A DNA stretch of 64,000 nucleotides from Eubacteriales bacterium (GCA_030532185.1 JAUNLO010000002.1:62001-126000); one strand, 5' to 3'; counted from the stretch's first letter, positions 35,246 through 44,693 are shown. Notes: generated from the letters alone by a model not told the origin. Program-made: numbers and translations.

Positions 35246-36313
35246 ATGAATAGTGTTAGTAGTCAGGCTAAGCAACGCAAGGCTCTTTGGAAGTATGTCT
35301 TTTCCTTTACTTTCCTTATCCTTATTCTGTATGTTACCCTGCGTGCTATCCTCAAAGATACCTCTATTGCGGAAATAAGGGCCTCCCTCCAGGCGGCCAA
35401 CCTGACTTGGGTCGCAGCTGGCTTCGGCCTGATGCTGGTCTATCAACTGATTTGGGCGGAAATTATCCGCTCTCTCCTCTACCACCTAAATGGGGGGTAT
35501 GCCCCTTTTCGTGTGGCAGTCAATACCGCCTTTGCGGGCTATTACTTCAATAATATAACCCCCTCTTCTTCGGGGGGCCAGCCTATGCAAATGCTGTACC
35601 TCCACCGCTGTGGCATCGACCTGGCGGGGGCCAGCATTATTTTCTTTGTTAACACAATCTTTAATAATATCGTGATGATTTTGTATGCTACGGTCTTACT
35701 GATTGTCCAATATGATTTTATTTCTCAAAACCTGTATGCCATGCGCTACGCCCTCATTGTGGGCTATGTGTTTAACGGCTTCCTCCTGGTCCTCAACCTC
35801 TTTTTACTCTTCTTTCCCAAACAGCTACGAGCCATTTCTTATCAAATTTTGGCCTGGATTACGCGGGGTAGGCTTAAGCCCAAGGCCAATAAGTTTAAGC
35901 GTAACCTAGACAAGTTTCTCGGTTCTTACAGTGCAGGGGCCTTTTCCCTCTTGAAGGTTCCCCGGCTCCTGCTCAAGCTTCTCCTCCTCCACGCTATACA
36001 GTTTGCAGTTTATAATCTGATTCCCTTCATGGCCGGTATGGCTCTAGGGGCCTCCCCTAGCATTTTCCTCCCATCCTTTGCCTTGCAATCTGTCCTCACC
36101 TTAGCCGTTTCAGGGTTTCCTACCCCTGGGGCAGTTGGTATCACCGAGGGTGGTTTTGTGGCTATGTTTTCAGGTCTCTTCCCACCCGGGCAAGTGGAAT
36201 CTGCCATGATTTTAACCCGGCTCATTAACTTCTACGTCTTCCTAATCCTCGCTGCCATCATCACCATCATTGCCTTTGCCACGGCTAAAAAAGACAAGCT
36301 CCGTTCTCTCTAA
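35246..36313 (+). CDS. YbhN/AglD-type flippase-like membrane protein (LPG synthase TM domain family)
   Basis: 355-residue protein with about eight hydrophobic segments, of the family that also forms the membrane part of MprF. Recognised by NTAFAGYYFNNITPSSSGGQPMQ near residue 90 (family motif G..F...TP...GG.P) and SGFPTPGAVGITEGGF near 290. No aminoacyltransferase domain, so it is not MprF itself. Possible lipid or lipid-linked sugar translocation is inferred. A distant GGGAGG and a nearer AAGG precede the ATG. Confidence 0.82.
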   Translation: MNSVSSQAKQRKALWKYVFSFTFLILILYVTLRAILKDTSIAEIRASLQAANLTWVAAGFGLMLVYQLIWAEIIRSLLYHLNGGYAPFRVAVNTAFAGYYFNNITPSSSGGQPMQMLYLHRCGIDLAGASIIFFVNTIFNNIVMILYATVLLIVQYDFISQNLYAMRYALIVGYVFNGFLLVLNLFLLFFPKQLRAISYQILAWITRGRLKPKANKFKRNLDKFLGSYSAGAFSLLKVPRLLLKLLLLHAIQFAVYNLIPFMAGMALGASPSIFLPSFALQSVLTLAVSGFPTPGAVGITEGGFVAMFSGLFPPGQVESAMILTRLINFYVFLILAAIITIIAFATAKKDKLRSL

Positions 36314-36328
36314 TTTTTCACCTATCTA

Positions 36329-36364
36329 GCCCATAGCAAAGGTCCGGCCCATAGCAAAGGTCCG
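36329..36364. repeat. Perfect 18-bp tandem duplication
   Basis: GCCCATAGCAAAGGTCCG occurs twice head to tail (36329-36346, 36347-36364). The unit includes the left arm of the adjacent hairpin, so the duplication copied part of a terminator. Confidence 0.9.
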
Positions 36365-36385
36365 GCTCCCTGCAGGAAACCGGAC
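36360..36385. terminator. Hairpin terminator between the flippase gene and proS
   Basis: GTCCGG / CCGGAC arms with a 14-nt interior that can pair further (CCTGCAGG). It is followed by TCAATTTAATTT on the plus strand and CTTTGC on the minus strand; likely used by both convergent genes. Confidence 0.6.
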
Positions 36386-36437
36386 TCAATTTAATTTGCT
36401 GATCTACTAATTTACAGGGCTACTAATCTGATATAGC

Positions 36438-37874
36438 CTAGTAGGCCTTGCCCCAGTAGACTAAGTGTTTAGCCTCGCGTCCGCAAATGGCACAGGCTGC
36501 ACCCTCTTCTAATTCTTCGTCGATGATGCAACGTGATGTAGCCTGTAACTCGGCTTTGACTTTCTCTTCACAGGCCTGATCACCACACCAATGGGCTTTG
36601 ACGAAACCTGCTTTACTCTTAATGGTTTCAGAGAGTTCTGCCCAATTCTTAGCCTGATAAATACGGTCATAGAGGGATTTTTCGGCTCTAGCCAGCATAT
36701 CCTCATGCATTTGATCGAGGATTTCCTGCAGCTTGTCTTCCAGACCTTCTAAGGGGAGGAAATATTTTTCCCGCTTGTCCCGGCGGACAGCCACCACCTG
36801 ACCCTTTTCAATATCCTTAGGTCCGTATTCCAGGCGCAGGGGGACACCCCTCATCTCATATTCAGAGAATTTCCAACCAGGCATACGGTCAGAGAAGTCA
36901 GAAGTCATGCGGAAGCGGCCTTGGAGACGAGCCAGCAGTTCTTCATTAGCCTCTTTGACGCCCTCTTTTTGCAAGGCTACAGGAATCAACACGATTTGGT
37001 AGGGGGCTACCCGCGGAGGCAAGACCAAGCCATCATCGTCACTATGGACCATGATGAGGCCGCCAATGGACCGGGTGGATAGGCCCCAAGAGGTCTGGTA
37101 AACATACTGGAGTTCATTGTTTTCATCCGCATATTGGATACCAAAGGCCTGGGCGAAACCGTTACCGAAATAGTGGGAGGTACCCGCCTGCAGGGCCTTG
37201 CCGTCATGCATCATGGCTTCTACAGTGTAGGTCTGCTCCGCTCCGGCAAATTTTTCCTTGTCCGTTTTCAAGCCGGAAATTACAGGAATGGCTAAACATT
37301 CACGGTAGAAGTCGATATAAACCTGCAACATACGGCGGGTTTCTTCCAGGGCCTCCTCTGCACTGGCATGGGCCGTGTGACCCTCCTGCCAATAGAATTC
37401 TGAGGTCCGCAGGAAGGGACGGGTGGTTTTTTCCCATCTGACCACCGAAACCCATTGGTTATAGAGTTTAGGCAGGTCACGCCAGGACTGGATGATCTCT
37501 GCATAATGGTCACAGAAGAGGGCTTCCGAGGTGGGCCGGATGCAGAGTCGTTCCTGCAACTTATTGTTGCCACCTTCCGTTACCCAAGCAACTTCGGGGG
37601 CAAAGCCCTCTACATGGTCCTTTTCTTTCTCCAGCAGGGATTCGGGAATCAAAAGAGGCATAGCTACGTTTTGATGGCCGGTTTCCTTAAAACGCCGGTC
37701 CAGGTCCCGCTGGATATTTTCCCAAATGGCAAAACCGTAAGGACGGAGAATCATGCAGCCCCGTACCCGGGAATAGGCAGTTAATTCCGCCTTTTTTACC
37801 ACGTCGGTGTACCACTGGGCAAAATCCACGTCCCTAGGGGTAATCTCTTTTACTAATTTTTCATCTTTGGCCAT
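36438..37874 (-). CDS. proS: Prolyl-tRNA synthetase, archaeal/eukaryotic type
   Basis: Class II synthetase for tRNA-Pro. It lacks the bacterial INS editing domain between motifs 2 and 3 and has the compact archaeal-like layout: [16 protein letters not shown] at the start, IRPTSE near residue 115, [24 protein letters not shown], and a C-terminal zinc domain with CxxxxC-type cysteines ([13 protein letters not shown]) ending in Tyr. 478 aa. Such ProS forms occur in several clostridial groups. It lies 39 nt after ackA, so it may be read from the pta promoter. Confidence 0.95.
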   Translation of the reverse strand: MAKDEKLVKEITPRDVDFAQWYTDVVKKAELTAYSRVRGCMILRPYGFAIWENIQRDLDRRFKETGHQNVAMPLLIPESLLEKEKDHVEGFAPEVAWVTEGGNNKLQERLCIRPTSEALFCDHYAEIIQSWRDLPKLYNQWVSVVRWEKTTRPFLRTSEFYWQEGHTAHASAEEALEETRRMLQVYIDFYRECLAIPVISGLKTDKEKFAGAEQTYTVEAMMHDGKALQAGTSHYFGNGFAQAFGIQYADENNELQYVYQTSWGLSTRSIGGLIMVHSDDDGLVLPPRVAPYQIVLIPVALQKEGVKEANEELLARLQGRFRMTSDFSDRMPGWKFSEYEMRGVPLRLEYGPKDIEKGQVVAVRRDKREKYFLPLEGLEDKLQEILDQMHEDMLARAEKSLYDRIYQAKNWAELSETIKSKAGFVKAHWCGDQACEEKVKAELQATSRCIIDEELEEGAACAICGREAKHLVYWGKAY

Positions 37875-37913
37875 ATGAATTGCTTTCTGTGAATTCTTTA
37901 AGTGTGACTAAAT

Positions 37914-39122
37914 TTAGTTGTGCAAGGCATTAACAATGTCTTCCGTATCGCGGGCAATCATGAGTTCTTCATTGGTGGGGATTACCACTACGGTTACAGG
38001 AGAGTCATCGGCTGAAATGATGGCTTCCTTGCCACGCAGACCCTCGTTTTTAGCGGGGTCAATCTTGATACCCATTTCCTCTAAGCCTGAGCAAATGGCA
38101 GCCCGGGTGTTAGCGTCATTCTCCCCGATACCTGCAGTAAAGACTAAGACGTCAACGCCACCCATGGCAAAGACATAGGAACCGAGAATCTTCTTGCATT
38201 GGTAGGCAAACATATCCAGGGCCAGCTGGGCACGTTCATTGCCGGCCTGAGCAGCCTCTTCCAGATCACGGAAGTCGGAAGATACGCCAGATATACCTAA
38301 TACACCAGATTCCTTATTCATGAGGTGGTCCATCTTCTGAGGATCCAAGTTTTCCCGGTCCATGATGTTAACGACAATGGCGGGGTCAATAGAACCACAA
38401 CGGGTACCCATGAGGGGGCCTTCCAAAGGAGTGAGGCCCATGGAGGTGTCCTGGCACTTGCCGTCCTTAACGGCAGAAATGGAGGAACCGTTTCCTAAAT
38501 GCAGGGTAACCATACGCAGGTTTTGGGGATCCTTACCCAAGAACTCCGGTGCCCTCTTGCTGACGTAGTTATGAGAGGTACCGTGAGCCCCATAGCGGCG
38601 AATATGCTGTTCCTCATAGTAGCGATAAGGCAGGCCATACATAAAAGCCTGAGCCGGCATGGTCTGGTGGAAGCTGGTGTCAAAAGCTGCAACCATGGGT
38701 ACATTGGGCATGATTTCTTGGCAGGCTTCCACGCCCATGAGGTTAGCAGGGTTGTGCAGGGGGGCAAAGCTAAAGCACTTACGGATAGTTTCTTTAACCT
38801 CGTCATCAATAAGGACAGACTGGGTGTAGTAGTCGGCGCAATTTAGGATACGGTGGCCTACAGCGTCAATCTCTGCCATAGACTTGATTACACCATGCTC
38901 AGGGGATACCAGAGCATCCAGGACCAACTGTACCGCGGTCTGGTGGGTGGGCATGGGGGTTTCCACCACATATTTGTCCTTACCCTCGGGCTCATGTTTG
39001 AGGCGAGAACCGGCAATACCAATTCTTTCGCACAGGCCCTTGGCCAGAAGGTGGCCATCTTGGGTGTCCAGCAGTTGATACTTGAGTGAAGAGGAACCAG
39101 CGTTAATTACTAATACGATCAT
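37914..39122 (-). CDS. ackA: Acetate kinase
   Basis: Makes ATP and acetate from acetyl phosphate and ADP. Signature sequences VLVINAGSSSLKYQL at the N-terminus, AFDTSFHQTMP, HLGNGSSISAV and FTAGIGEN are all present. 402 aa, full length. 35 nt after pta in the same unit; together they form the acetate-producing, ATP-yielding end of fermentation. Confidence 0.98.
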   Translation of the reverse strand: MIVLVINAGSSSLKYQLLDTQDGHLLAKGLCERIGIAGSRLKHEPEGKDKYVVETPMPTHQTAVQLVLDALVSPEHGVIKSMAEIDAVGHRILNCADYYTQSVLIDDEVKETIRKCFSFAPLHNPANLMGVEACQEIMPNVPMVAAFDTSFHQTMPAQAFMYGLPYRYYEEQHIRRYGAHGTSHNYVSKRAPEFLGKDPQNLRMVTLHLGNGSSISAVKDGKCQDTSMGLTPLEGPLMGTRCGSIDPAIVVNIMDRENLDPQKMDHLMNKESGVLGISGVSSDFRDLEEAAQAGNERAQLALDMFAYQCKKILGSYVFAMGGVDVLVFTAGIGENDANTRAAICSGLEEMGIKIDPAKNEGLRGKEAIISADDSPVTVVVIPTNEELMIARDTEDIVNALHN

Positions 39123-39157
39123 GTTATATCCTTTTATATCCTTTCAGCTTTAGCTGT

Positions 39158-40159
39158 TTATTGTTTTTTGCCACCGGCGGCTTGTACCGCAGTGAGGGCT
39201 ACGACACCAATGATGTCCTCGGTAGAGCAGCCCCGGGAGAGGTCATTTACAGGTTTAGGAATACCCTGCAGGAGGGGGCCGTATGCTTTGGCACCGCCCA
39301 GATATTGCACTAATTTATAGCCAATGTTACCGGCATTGAGGTCGGGGAAAACTAAAACATTAGCTTGACCGGCAATCTTATTACCGGGTGCCTTGCGCTC
39401 AGAGGTAGCAGGGACTAAGGCGGTATCTACCTGGGCCTCCCCATCCAGTCTGAGTTCAGGGGCCTTTTCCTTAGCCAGCTTGGTAGCCTCCACAACCTTC
39501 TCGGTAAGCTCGGAATGGGCCGAACCGAAGGAAGAGTAGGATAGCATGGCAACAACCGGCTCTTGACCTGTAAAGAAGCGGAAAGAATCCGCAGAGGCTA
39601 AAGCAATTTCGGAAAGTTGATCGGCATTAGGATTTTCATTTAAGCCACAATCCGCAAAAACAAAAATACCATCAGCACCCAGATTCTTAAACTGGGTATC
39701 CATGACAAAGAAGGCCGAGACCAGCTTGGTGCCAGCCTGTGTCTTGAGAATTTGCAGGGCAGGACGTAGGGTATCTGCCGTAGAATGGGCTGCACCCGAT
39801 ACTAGACCATCTGCCAAATCATTTTTCATCAGCATCATGCCGAAGGCGGTTTTATCTAGCATGGTAGCCTGGGCCTTTTCCAGGTCCACGCCCTTATGCT
39901 TACGCAGCTCATAGTATTGCTGGACAAATTTATCCAGATCCGGATAATCTGCAGGATTGATAAAGTCAATTCCGGTAAAATCCAGGTCGGGGCAAACTGC
40001 TTGGGATTCTTCTAGGGTACCGATTAAAATGATTTTTGCTAGTTTTTCTGCAGTAACGGTCACGGCTGCTTTGAGCACGCGTTCGTCTTCATTTTCTACC
40101 AAAATCACGGTCTGCTTAAGCTCTGTGGCTTGTGCCTTAATCTTGTCAATGAAATTCAT
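39158..40159 (-). CDS. pta: Phosphate acetyltransferase
   Basis: Converts acetyl-CoA and phosphate to acetyl phosphate. The short, single-domain Pta form (about 333 aa), with SGAAHSTADTLRPALQ near residue 130 and VFPDLNAGNIGYKLVQ near 275. The frame is open 22 codons upstream, but AGGAGG lies six bases before the ATG at 40159. Has its own promoter. Confidence 0.97.
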   Translation of the reverse strand: MNFIDKIKAQATELKQTVILVENEDERVLKAAVTVTAEKLAKIILIGTLEESQAVCPDLDFTGIDFINPADYPDLDKFVQQYYELRKHKGVDLEKAQATMLDKTAFGMMLMKNDLADGLVSGAAHSTADTLRPALQILKTQAGTKLVSAFFVMDTQFKNLGADGIFVFADCGLNENPNADQLSEIALASADSFRFFTGQEPVVAMLSYSSFGSAHSELTEKVVEATKLAKEKAPELRLDGEAQVDTALVPATSERKAPGNKIAGQANVLVFPDLNAGNIGYKLVQYLGGAKAYGPLLQGIPKPVNDLSRGCSTEDIIGVVALTAVQAAGGKKQ

Positions 40160-40196
40160 CGTCGTCCTCCTATAATAATATAAGATAGCCTCAGCC

Positions 40197-40225
40197 AGTA
40201 TAGATGATTTCCCCCCGGCCTTCAA
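40197..40225 (-). promoter_or_regulatory. Promoter of pta-ackA
   Basis: On the minus strand TTGAAG (40225-40220) and TATACT (40202-40197), spacer 17 bp. The leader is about 30-35 nt long. Confidence 0.65.
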
Positions 40226-40317
40226 CGGCTGAAAGGCAGTTAAAGCCGCCTAGAGCCCTGGCTAGACTTGTCTGCTTACCTTTAGCGTAGACTATCGCTA
40301 GCTTGACCAAGTAAAAA

Positions 40318-40353
40318 GCTCCTACCTAGCCACTAGGGGCGACTGGTAGGAGC
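40318..40353 (-). terminator. Terminator after etfA
   Basis: 9-bp stem GCTCCTACC / GGTAGGAGC, 18-nt loop, followed by TTTTTACTT on the minus strand. It ends the amidohydrolase-FAD enzyme-etfBA unit and separates it from pta. Confidence 0.85.
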
Positions 40354-40423
40354 AGAATATCTGGCTAAATATAAGCTTCTGCAGCTTAGCCTTTCCTTAA
40401 AGACCAGCTGAACCGCTAGTTAC

Positions 40424-41404
40424 TTACTTAGCGAGGAAGACCTTTAGCAAGTCATTGGCATCTGCCACAATACCGGTTTGGGCTTCACGGAAAATTGCGG
40501 CCTGGGGGTCAGTATTGATGGCAATATAGCATTTAGTATCCTTGATACCTTCTGTATGCTGGATAGCACCAGACACCCCAATAGAGATACACAACTTAGG
40601 CCGGATGGTAGCACCCGTTTGGCCAATTTGCCGCTCAAAAGGTAAGAGACCTACATCTGACAAAGGCCTGGTACAGGCTAGGGCAGCCCCAATCTTGTCG
40701 GCAAATTCCTTAACCAGTTCCAGACTCTCGGGAGCTTCCATGCCCTTACCACACACCACTACTCTTTCCGCCGAGCTAATGGAATCTGTCACAGCCACTT
40801 TGTCTTCCTGACTCAACACTTTGACACCGGAAGCAGGCAATTTAGGCTCCGTAAAAGTCACAATTTCCGCCTGGCCAGGCTCAGCTGTAGCAGGCTCGTA
40901 AACGCCAGGACGCAGGGTTAAAATCTGGGGGAAGAAGTCTTCCCGGATAACAATGGTCACATAAACATTGTCCCCGTATGAAGGCTTATTATGCTTAATA
41001 AAGTGACTACCATCGGGATTGCTACCCACCAGCAATTCTGTGCAATCTGCGGTGAGACCACAGTTAAGCCGGATGGCCACACGCGAAAAGATTGATCTAC
41101 CTATGGGGCTGGCCGGCGCTAAGACTGCCGACGGTTTTACCTCTGCAAGAATGTCTGCCAGCACTTGGGCCAGGGCATCATCCTGCAAGAGCGGATCTTC
41201 CTCCGTGGCATAGAGCAGGATCTTATCCACCCCTAGCTCTGCCACTTGGTCACAGATGTCTTGGCTATTCTTACCCACTACTAGAGCGCTAATCTCTTCC
41301 CCCGTGGTTTTTTGAATTTCACGAGCTGCTTGGAGGAGTTCGGCAAAGCAGGGGGCTAAAACCCCATCATAAGTTTCTGCAAAAATACAAATTCCTTGAG
41401 CCAT
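40424..41404 (-). CDS. etfA: Electron-transfer flavoprotein, alpha subunit
   Basis: FAD-binding subunit of ETF, which takes electrons from flavin dehydrogenases. The C-terminal FAD domain shows VVVCGKGM, TRPLSD, RQIGQTGATIRPKLCISIGVSGAIQHTEG and AINTDPQAAIF, all family hallmarks. About 326 aa. The ATG at 41404 is one base after the etfB stop, with a GAGGAGG site inside the end of etfB; this is translational coupling. Last gene of the unit. Confidence 0.95.
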   Translation of the reverse strand: MAQGICIFAETYDGVLAPCFAELLQAAREIQKTTGEEISALVVGKNSQDICDQVAELGVDKILLYATEEDPLLQDDALAQVLADILAEVKPSAVLAPASPIGRSIFSRVAIRLNCGLTADCTELLVGSNPDGSHFIKHNKPSYGDNVYVTIVIREDFFPQILTLRPGVYEPATAEPGQAEIVTFTEPKLPASGVKVLSQEDKVAVTDSISSAERVVVCGKGMEAPESLELVKEFADKIGAALACTRPLSDVGLLPFERQIGQTGATIRPKLCISIGVSGAIQHTEGIKDTKCYIAINTDPQAAIFREAQTGIVADANDLLKVFLAK

Positions 41405-41405
41405 T

Positions 41406-42197
41406 TTACACCTCCTCATCTTCTGCAATTAGGTCATGGAGCTGTTGACTAAGTTCTTCTAGGCTACCAGTTAGCATCTGAGCCCAAGCACCACCGCTGG
41501 GTTCCCAGGTATCGATAACCCTGCTGGGTGAACCGGCCGAACCAATCTGGTCTGCCGGCATTTTAAGCTCGGCATTGCTTAGCTGGATGAGGGGTTTAGA
41601 CTTGGCAGCCCGGGTACTGCGCAAGGTGGCTAAACGTGGTTCGTTAGCCCCAAACTGGAAGGTCAGGAGGGCAGGCAGGGTCACTTGTAAATGATAGCTT
41701 TGGTGGCCCAAATCCTTAACCACTTCCAGGCTGCTTTGATCAGGGCTCAGGGCCACAATCTCCCGCATTTCACTCACATGAGGAAAGCCTAGACACTCCG
41801 CTACCATAGGACCAACTTGGCCCGTAGCGCCATCGGAAGATAGGGCCCCCCCACAAACCAAGTCAATATTGCCATAATGCTCAATGGCCTTGGCTAAGAC
41901 ACAGGCAGTTGCCAGGGTGTCAGCCCCTCCAAAGGCTCTATCTGTAACGAGGCAAGCCTCATCACAACCAATGGCCATGGCTTCACGAAGGGAGGATTCT
42001 GCCTGAGGGGGACCCATAGTAAAGACAATAACCTTGCCCCCCTCACGCTCACGGAGGCTAAGGGCCGCCTCAATAGCATTGAGGTCAGATGGGTTAATCA
42101 TGCCTTCTGCACTAGATCTAATTAGGGCATGAGTCTCAGGATCTACGGAAACATTATTCGAAACCGGTACCTGCTTAATAATTACTGCAATATTCAC
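41406..42197 (-). CDS. etfB: Electron-transfer flavoprotein, beta subunit
   Basis: AMP- or second-FAD-binding subunit of ETF. Motifs: IAVIIKQVPVSNNV at the N-terminus, SDGATGQVGPMVAECLG near residue 120, and a conserved late ATLRSTRAAK region. A GTG at 42197 with GGAG seven bases before it is the likely start (263 aa); the frame open to 42260 would cross the hairpin at 42228-42257. Whether this ETF bifurcates electrons cannot be told by eye. Confidence 0.95.
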   Translation of the reverse strand: MNIAVIIKQVPVSNNVSVDPETHALIRSSAEGMINPSDLNAIEAALSLREREGGKVIVFTMGPPQAESSLREAMAIGCDEACLVTDRAFGGADTLATACVLAKAIEHYGNIDLVCGGALSSDGATGQVGPMVAECLGFPHVSEMREIVALSPDQSSLEVVKDLGHQSYHLQVTLPALLTFQFGANEPRLATLRSTRAAKSKPLIQLSNAELKMPADQIGSAGSPSRVIDTWEPSGGAWAQMLTGSLEELSQQLHDLIAEDEEV

Positions 42198-42227
42198 GGA
42201 GCACTCCTTTCTCTCCCAAGCGTAATA

Positions 42228-42257
42228 GCGTACGCCCCTACCATTCAGGGCGTACGC
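42228..42257 (-). promoter_or_regulatory. Strong hairpin between the FAD enzyme gene and etfB
   Basis: 10-bp perfect arms GCGTACGCCC / GGGCGTACGC with a 10-nt loop, starting about 10 nt after the oxidoreductase stop and ending about 30 nt before etfB. There is no T run. It could be an mRNA-processing or stability element that sets the ETF to dehydrogenase ratio. Confidence 0.6.
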
Positions 42258-42266
42258 CAAGTCTGT

Positions 42267-43424
42267 TTAAGGAATGAGCCGGCTGTATGCCCAGTTCTCA
42301 AGCAAGGGGGTGGATTCCCCAATCATGATTAGTTTGGCCAGGTCGCGGCTGGCAGCAGGAGCTTCAATTACACCGTTACCGCCGTAGCCCGTAGCTAACA
42401 TATAGCCTTCTACCTCTGTCTCGCCTAAAATGGGCCAGAAATCCTTGGGTTCTGCCCGGTAGGAGAGCCAAGAAGAAACCAGACCACTATCAACAATGCC
42501 AGGCACCTTGACTTCCAATTGGTCTAACAAGAAATCAATGAAGTATTCATCGGTGCCCCCCGTAGCCGGCAGTTTGTCGGGATCCCATTGGCCTGCGTGC
42601 ATAGGATTGTTGAGGTCCATAGACAAGTGAGATTTGCAGATAAAGATATTATCGCCTGACCTCAGTGCATAGAATTCAGGATACTTGAGCACGGGGAAAG
42701 TGTAGGAAAGTTTCTTGCCCGGAGGAGAGAGGAAGAAAGCCTCGGCTTTAGTGTGCCAAAGGGGAACATCTAAGCCGGCCATCTTACCGGTAAAGCGGCT
42801 CCAGGGACCGGTAGCATCTACGACTACATCGAACTCATAGCTGGCGGGTTCAGAGGTTTTCAGGCCCTTCACCTTGCCGTTTTCCACTATGACTTCTTCC
42901 ACTTTAACCCCGGTTTTGACGGTGCCACCATTAGCCATAAACTTCTTGGCAAAGTTATTGGAAATCATGGTGCCATCAAAATAACCATCGTCTTTGGTAT
43001 AACCAGCGCCAAGAATATTTTCCGTGGAGATATCAGGGAGAATCTCTTTGATGCGGTCCATGTCGGTAATATATTCGCCGGTGTAACCTGCTGATTTGGC
43101 CAAGGCAATACCTGTCTTAATGGTCTCCTCAACCTGGGGATTGGTGGCAACTACTAGGGTACCGGTGTTGTCAAAGCCAGCAGACCCTTTTTCTTCAGCT
43201 TCCATTTTGAGATAAGTCTCGAAACCATAGAGACGGACATCCCAATAGCGATTTTTTAAGGAGTCGTCAAAAAGGCAAACTGTACCAGCCGATTTGGCAG
43301 TAGAAGCCCCTCCGATTGTGTCCTTTTCAAATACTGTAACCTCAGCGTTATCATAGAGGCTGAGATTGTAGGCCAGGCAGGTACCGGAGATACCACCACC
43401 GATGATTCCAATTTTCTTCTTCAT
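42267..43424 (-). CDS. DAO-family FAD-dependent oxidoreductase
   Basis: 385-residue flavoenzyme of the D-amino acid oxidase/glycine oxidase/sarcosine oxidase superfamily. The dinucleotide-binding motif GIIGGGISGTCLAYNLS starts at residue 6; VVVDATGPWS near 205 and the C-terminal ATGYGGNGVIEAP, which closes the FAD site, are present. No signal peptide. It lies 18 nt after an M20 amidohydrolase and 70 nt before etfB-etfA, so ETF is its likely electron acceptor and it should act as a dehydrogenase, not an oxidase. Substrate unknown; an amine or hydroxy-acid from allantoin breakdown (glycine, ureidoglycolate) is the best guess. Confidence 0.82.
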   Translation of the reverse strand: MKKKIGIIGGGISGTCLAYNLSLYDNAEVTVFEKDTIGGASTAKSAGTVCLFDDSLKNRYWDVRLYGFETYLKMEAEEKGSAGFDNTGTLVVATNPQVEETIKTGIALAKSAGYTGEYITDMDRIKEILPDISTENILGAGYTKDDGYFDGTMISNNFAKKFMANGGTVKTGVKVEEVIVENGKVKGLKTSEPASYEFDVVVDATGPWSRFTGKMAGLDVPLWHTKAEAFFLSPPGKKLSYTFPVLKYPEFYALRSGDNIFICKSHLSMDLNNPMHAGQWDPDKLPATGGTDEYFIDFLLDQLEVKVPGIVDSGLVSSWLSYRAEPKDFWPILGETEVEGYMLATGYGGNGVIEAPAASRDLAKLIMIGESTPLLENWAYSRLIP

Positions 43425-43442
43425 GTTCTTCCCTTTCTGAAA

Positions 43443-44693
43443 TTAAAATTTTATTTTATCTGCTGCTAAAACGCTTGCTAAAAGTAGGTCAAAACCCAAG
43501 CCTAAGTCTTCGGGTTTGGTGTATTCCTCTTTACAATGGCTCTTACCCCCCACGCTATTGACAAAAATCATGGCGGTGGGGAAATGTCCTGCCAGAAGCA
43601 GTGAATCGTGGAAAGCACCACTGGGTAAGCTGGTACAGGGAATAGCTTTAAGCTGGGCCTGTTCCTGGATTAATGCCTTTAAGTCTTCATGCATGGGCAT
43701 GGGCGCATGCTCTAGGAGATCCTGCCACTCAAAGCTTAGCTGGGACTCGCGGCAAAGTCTGTTGAGTTCTTCTTTACAAGAAGCTGCTAGCTGGTCCATG
43801 ATTGCCGCCTCTTGGTCGCGAATTTCTAAGGAAAAAATACATTGACCAGGTATGACATTTACCGCTGCAGGTTCCACACGAATGCAACCCACCGTGGCTA
43901 CCGTATAGGGGTTACCCAGGGCTTTAACCAGGTCAGGAAGCTGGGCAATGAAACGAGCGGCAGCTACGAGGGCATCCTTGCGGTCTGTCATTTGAGTGCT
44001 ACCTGCGTGGTTTGCCTCTCCCCTGATACTAATTTCCATGCGTTTGACCCCAGCAATACTGGATACTATACCAACTGGCAAAGCTTGGCGTTCCAGGGAT
44101 CTCCCCTGCTCCACATGGAGCTCTAGGCAGCAATGGACATCTTGGGGTAAACGCTGGGCTTCAGCCAGCTGCTCAAAGCTAATACCTGCTTCCTGGTAAA
44201 CCTCGTCGCGCCGCCGGCCTAGGAAATCCAAATCTCCTGCCTGCAAGGGTAAGGGTTCGCCTACAAAAGCCGTACTGCCCATAAGGCCGGCCGAAAAGCG
44301 GAAGCCTTCTTCATCACTAAAAACTATAACTTCCAGGGGATGGTCACAGCGGAGTTTTTCTTCTATCAAGGTCTGACATACTTCTAAACCTGCCACACAG
44401 CCCACAACACCGTCATATTTACCGCCATCCGGAACGGTATCCAAATGAGATCCCATGATAATTGGGGGCAGATCAGGATTTTCACCTTCCCAGCGGGCAA
44501 TCAGGTTGCCGGCTGCATCTTGGCGCACAGGAATTCCTAATTCTTGGAACCAAGAGGCAAACAGCTTACGGCCCTTACGGTCTTCTGGAGAAAAAGCCAT
44601 CCGCGTATGAGTGCCATCCGCTTGCAAGCCACATTTATAGAGGCTATCCAGGCGTGCCTGTATACGTTCCACATGTTTGTGCATGGTGCTCAA
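43443..44693 (-). CDS. M20-family amidohydrolase (allantoate/ureidoglycolate/N-carbamoyl hydrolase type), copy 1
   Basis: Metal-dependent hydrolase of the allantoate amidohydrolase/N-carbamoyl-amino acid hydrolase group. Metal ligands appear in GSHLDTVPDGGKYDG (near residue 80-95), FSDEEGFRF and LELHVEQG; the dimerisation domain has GEANHAGST. 416 aa. The likely start is a TTG with a GGGAGGGGAG site; ATG three codons later is the alternative. First gene of the unit with the FAD enzyme and EtfBA. It may be the ureidoglycolate amidohydrolase while copy 2 takes allantoate, but sequence alone does not decide. Confidence 0.85.
   Translation of the reverse strand: MSTMHKHVERIQARLDSLYKCGLQADGTHTRMAFSPEDRKGRKLFASWFQELGIPVRQDAAGNLIARWEGENPDLPPIIMGSHLDTVPDGGKYDGVVGCVAGLEVCQTLIEEKLRCDHPLEVIVFSDEEGFRFSAGLMGSTAFVGEPLPLQAGDLDFLGRRRDEVYQEAGISFEQLAEAQRLPQDVHCCLELHVEQGRSLERQALPVGIVSSIAGVKRMEISIRGEANHAGSTQMTDRKDALVAAARFIAQLPDLVKALGNPYTVATVGCIRVEPAAVNVIPGQCIFSLEIRDQEAAIMDQLAASCKEELNRLCRESQLSFEWQDLLEHAPMPMHEDLKALIQEQAQLKAIPCTSLPSGAFHDSLLLAGHFPTAMIFVNSVGGKSHCKEEYTKPEDLGLGFDLLLASVLAADKIKF

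Noticed and set aside
37455..37784. Plus-strand frame opposite proS
   Set aside because: Antisense shadow without start signals; proS is clear on the other strand.
40424..42197. EtfAB as electron donor for a butyryl-CoA dehydrogenase operon
   Set aside because: No acyl-CoA dehydrogenase, crotonase or thiolase gene is adjacent; the only flavin dehydrogenase in the unit is the DAO-type enzyme.
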